From Cytobacillus firmus (GTDB lineage: Bacteria > Bacillota > Bacilli > Bacillales > Cytobacillaceae): a stretch of DNA of 64,000 nt. How positions within the stretch are numbered: position 1 is the first letter of the stretch; each line of letters opens with the position of its first letter. Where the stretch lies: NCBI RefSeq assembly GCF_023657595.1, contig NZ_CP098323.1, forward strand, positions 4,860,001-4,924,000, given 5' to 3'. The translations under genes were made by a program, and so were the position numbers. Under the pieces are notes generated by a model that ran no database searches, was not told the origin of the DNA, and saw nothing but the letters and a program-made list of their open reading frames with translations. Positions 63,036 through 64,000 of this stretch are shown here, piece by piece.

Positions 63036-63998
63036 TTATGGACGGAATAATCTTAATCTCTCCTGCAGGCCTTCTAAAACTTCTTCAGGCATTTCCCTGA
63101 CATTGATATCCTCACCCAGGAAAAGCAGCCAATTGATTATTTCAGTCAGCTCTTCTGAATTATTTACATTGATAAAAGTTCTTAGAATGGCTGTGGTCTG
63201 GTAAGGATTTGTATACGCAATAGAAGCCTTAATAGGATGGTATTTTTTGAACTGGGCAATCGCCTGCGGACCGAGTTCTAAGACAAGATTGATAGCCTCG
63301 TCCTTCATGCTTAGTTTCTCTAAAATATTTTTCCTGCTTGTTCTTTTTTTCACAGGATACGGTTCGACACCGATGAGATTATCCACCGGGAAAATTTGTC
63401 TCTTTTCTTCCTTTAAGTCAAAGGCTTCAACCTTCCAAATGCTTTTTTCACGATAAAGGTGCAAAAGATAAATGGAATAAGACCTTATTTCCTTCTCTTC
63501 TCTTACGGAAATCCATAAATAGCGATCCAAAATAAGAGATTCAATGAGTTTTTCCAGCATCGGATGGGGGAGGTCTGACAGATCAAGCAAATCGGGATTA
63601 TTAGGGTTGGTACCTTCAAACAGCAGGATTTGATTTAAAAGAACCAGATCTTCCTGCTGGGCTTCCGATATCAGGCCGAGCAATTTTTCAGCTAAAGACT
63701 GACGGCTCTTTAGATAGGGGAGCTGCAGATTTCTTGTAGCCATAAAGGCGATAAACAGAGCTTTGATCTCATTATCGGTAAAGCGGACAGTGGGCAGGAC
63801 GGAATTGTTCATGACAAAATACCCGCCATCCCTTCCGACCTCAGCGACAAGCGGCATCCCCATGGCTTCTATTTCACGAATATCCCGAATCGCTGTTGAA
63901 CGGGAAATGTTAAATTCCCGCATGATTTCAGAGATAGTAAAGTGGGCGCGGTTGTTGATATACCGCATCATCACATTAATCCGTTCCACTTTTTTCAT
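63036..63998 (-). CDS. YafY-type HTH/WYL transcriptional regulator
   Basis: The 320-residue protein has an HTH_11 domain (FTISEIMREFNISRSTAIRDIREIEAMGMPLVAEVGRDGGYFV, residues 20-62). A WYL domain follows in the middle (LYREKSIWKVEAFDLKEEKRQIFPVDNLIGVEPYP, near 178-215), and a C-terminal extension. Such regulators often repress a neighbouring gene; that neighbour probably lies outside the window. The start at 63998 is the first base pairs of the visible frame, so its ribosome binding site cannot be seen. Confidence 0.88.
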   Translation of the reverse strand: MKKVERINVMMRYINNRAHFTISEIMREFNISRSTAIRDIREIEAMGMPLVAEVGRDGGYFVMNNSVLPTVRFTDNEIKALFIAFMATRNLQLPYLKSRQSLAEKLLGLISEAQQEDLVLLNQILLFEGTNPNNPDLLDLSDLPHPMLEKLIESLILDRYLWISVREEKEIRSYSIYLLHLYREKSIWKVEAFDLKEEKRQIFPVDNLIGVEPYPVKKRTSRKNILEKLSMKDEAINLVLELGPQAIAQFKKYHPIKASIAYTNPYQTTAILRTFINVNNSEELTEIINWLLFLGEDINVREMPEEVLEGLQERLRLFRP

Positions 63999-64000
63999 TG

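Overview
The window looks like chromosomal DNA of a spore-forming, low-GC Gram-positive bacterium of the family Bacillaceae, possibly a Cytobacillus- or Mesobacillus-like lineage (the genus is a guess). Pointers are strong AGGAGG-type ribosome binding sites, frequent TTG starts, a gamma-type small acid-soluble spore protein, a SipW/CalY biofilm-matrix locus, a gntRKPZ operon with the classical Bacillus operator, ldh-lctP behind Rex boxes, and a guanine-class purine riboswitch. No rRNA, tRNA, insertion sequence, phage or CRISPR array was seen.

Layout. 1-5 kb: YbaK-type deacylase (cut by the window edge), an alpha-glucosidase with a cre-like palindrome, a MEDS sensor protein, a small HELGH protein and a thioredoxin-reductase-like flavoprotein. 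5-7.7 kb: a plasmid-style segregation module, with an actin-like ParM/StbA protein, a ribbon-helix-helix-like partner and an iterated TGTAAACA/TGTATACA region that could be its centromere. 7.7-18.2 kb: a diguanylate cyclase, a POT peptide transporter, a cupin, a Zn peptidase, an amino-acid oxidase, a SASP, a transporter/OCD pair, a drug-efflux-like MFS and a methyltransferase. 18.3-18.65 kb: a thioredoxin-like gene whose first active-site Cys codon is an in-frame TGA followed by a good bacterial SECIS candidate, so a likely selenoprotein. 18.7-20.7 kb: DUF4047-sipW-calY. 20.9-28 kb: two secreted proteases (M4 and S8) flanking an XRE/TPR (RRNPP-type) regulator. 28-41 kb: an MCP, small proteins, DUF421/DUF3231 proteins, an HTH-DUF1659-DUF2922-YvrJ module, regulators, mqo and a NERD protein. 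42.8-48 kb: the gluconate operon. 48-52.4 kb: aspA and ldh-lctP. 52.5-56.7 kb: a purine locus in which a guanine-type riboswitch controls an NCS2 permease and a Rieske oxygenase, divergent from guanine deaminase. 56.7-64 kb: a YeiL-like regulator with an MFS transporter, an EamA transporter, a GNAT enzyme, gltC-gdhA and a WYL regulator.

A second theme is noncoding tandem repeats. Arrays at 30.5-31.5 kb (18 units) and 41.05-42.7 kb (32 units) belong to one family with a 52-bp period. An unrelated array at 5.1-5.4 kb also has a 52-bp period, and one at 10.8 kb has a 21-bp period. These lengths are close to five and two turns of B-DNA.

The three observations I would follow first are the UGA-containing thioredoxin, the riboswitch-controlled Rieske oxygenase, and the helically phased 52-bp arrays. 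All calls come from reading the sequence; no database search was run.
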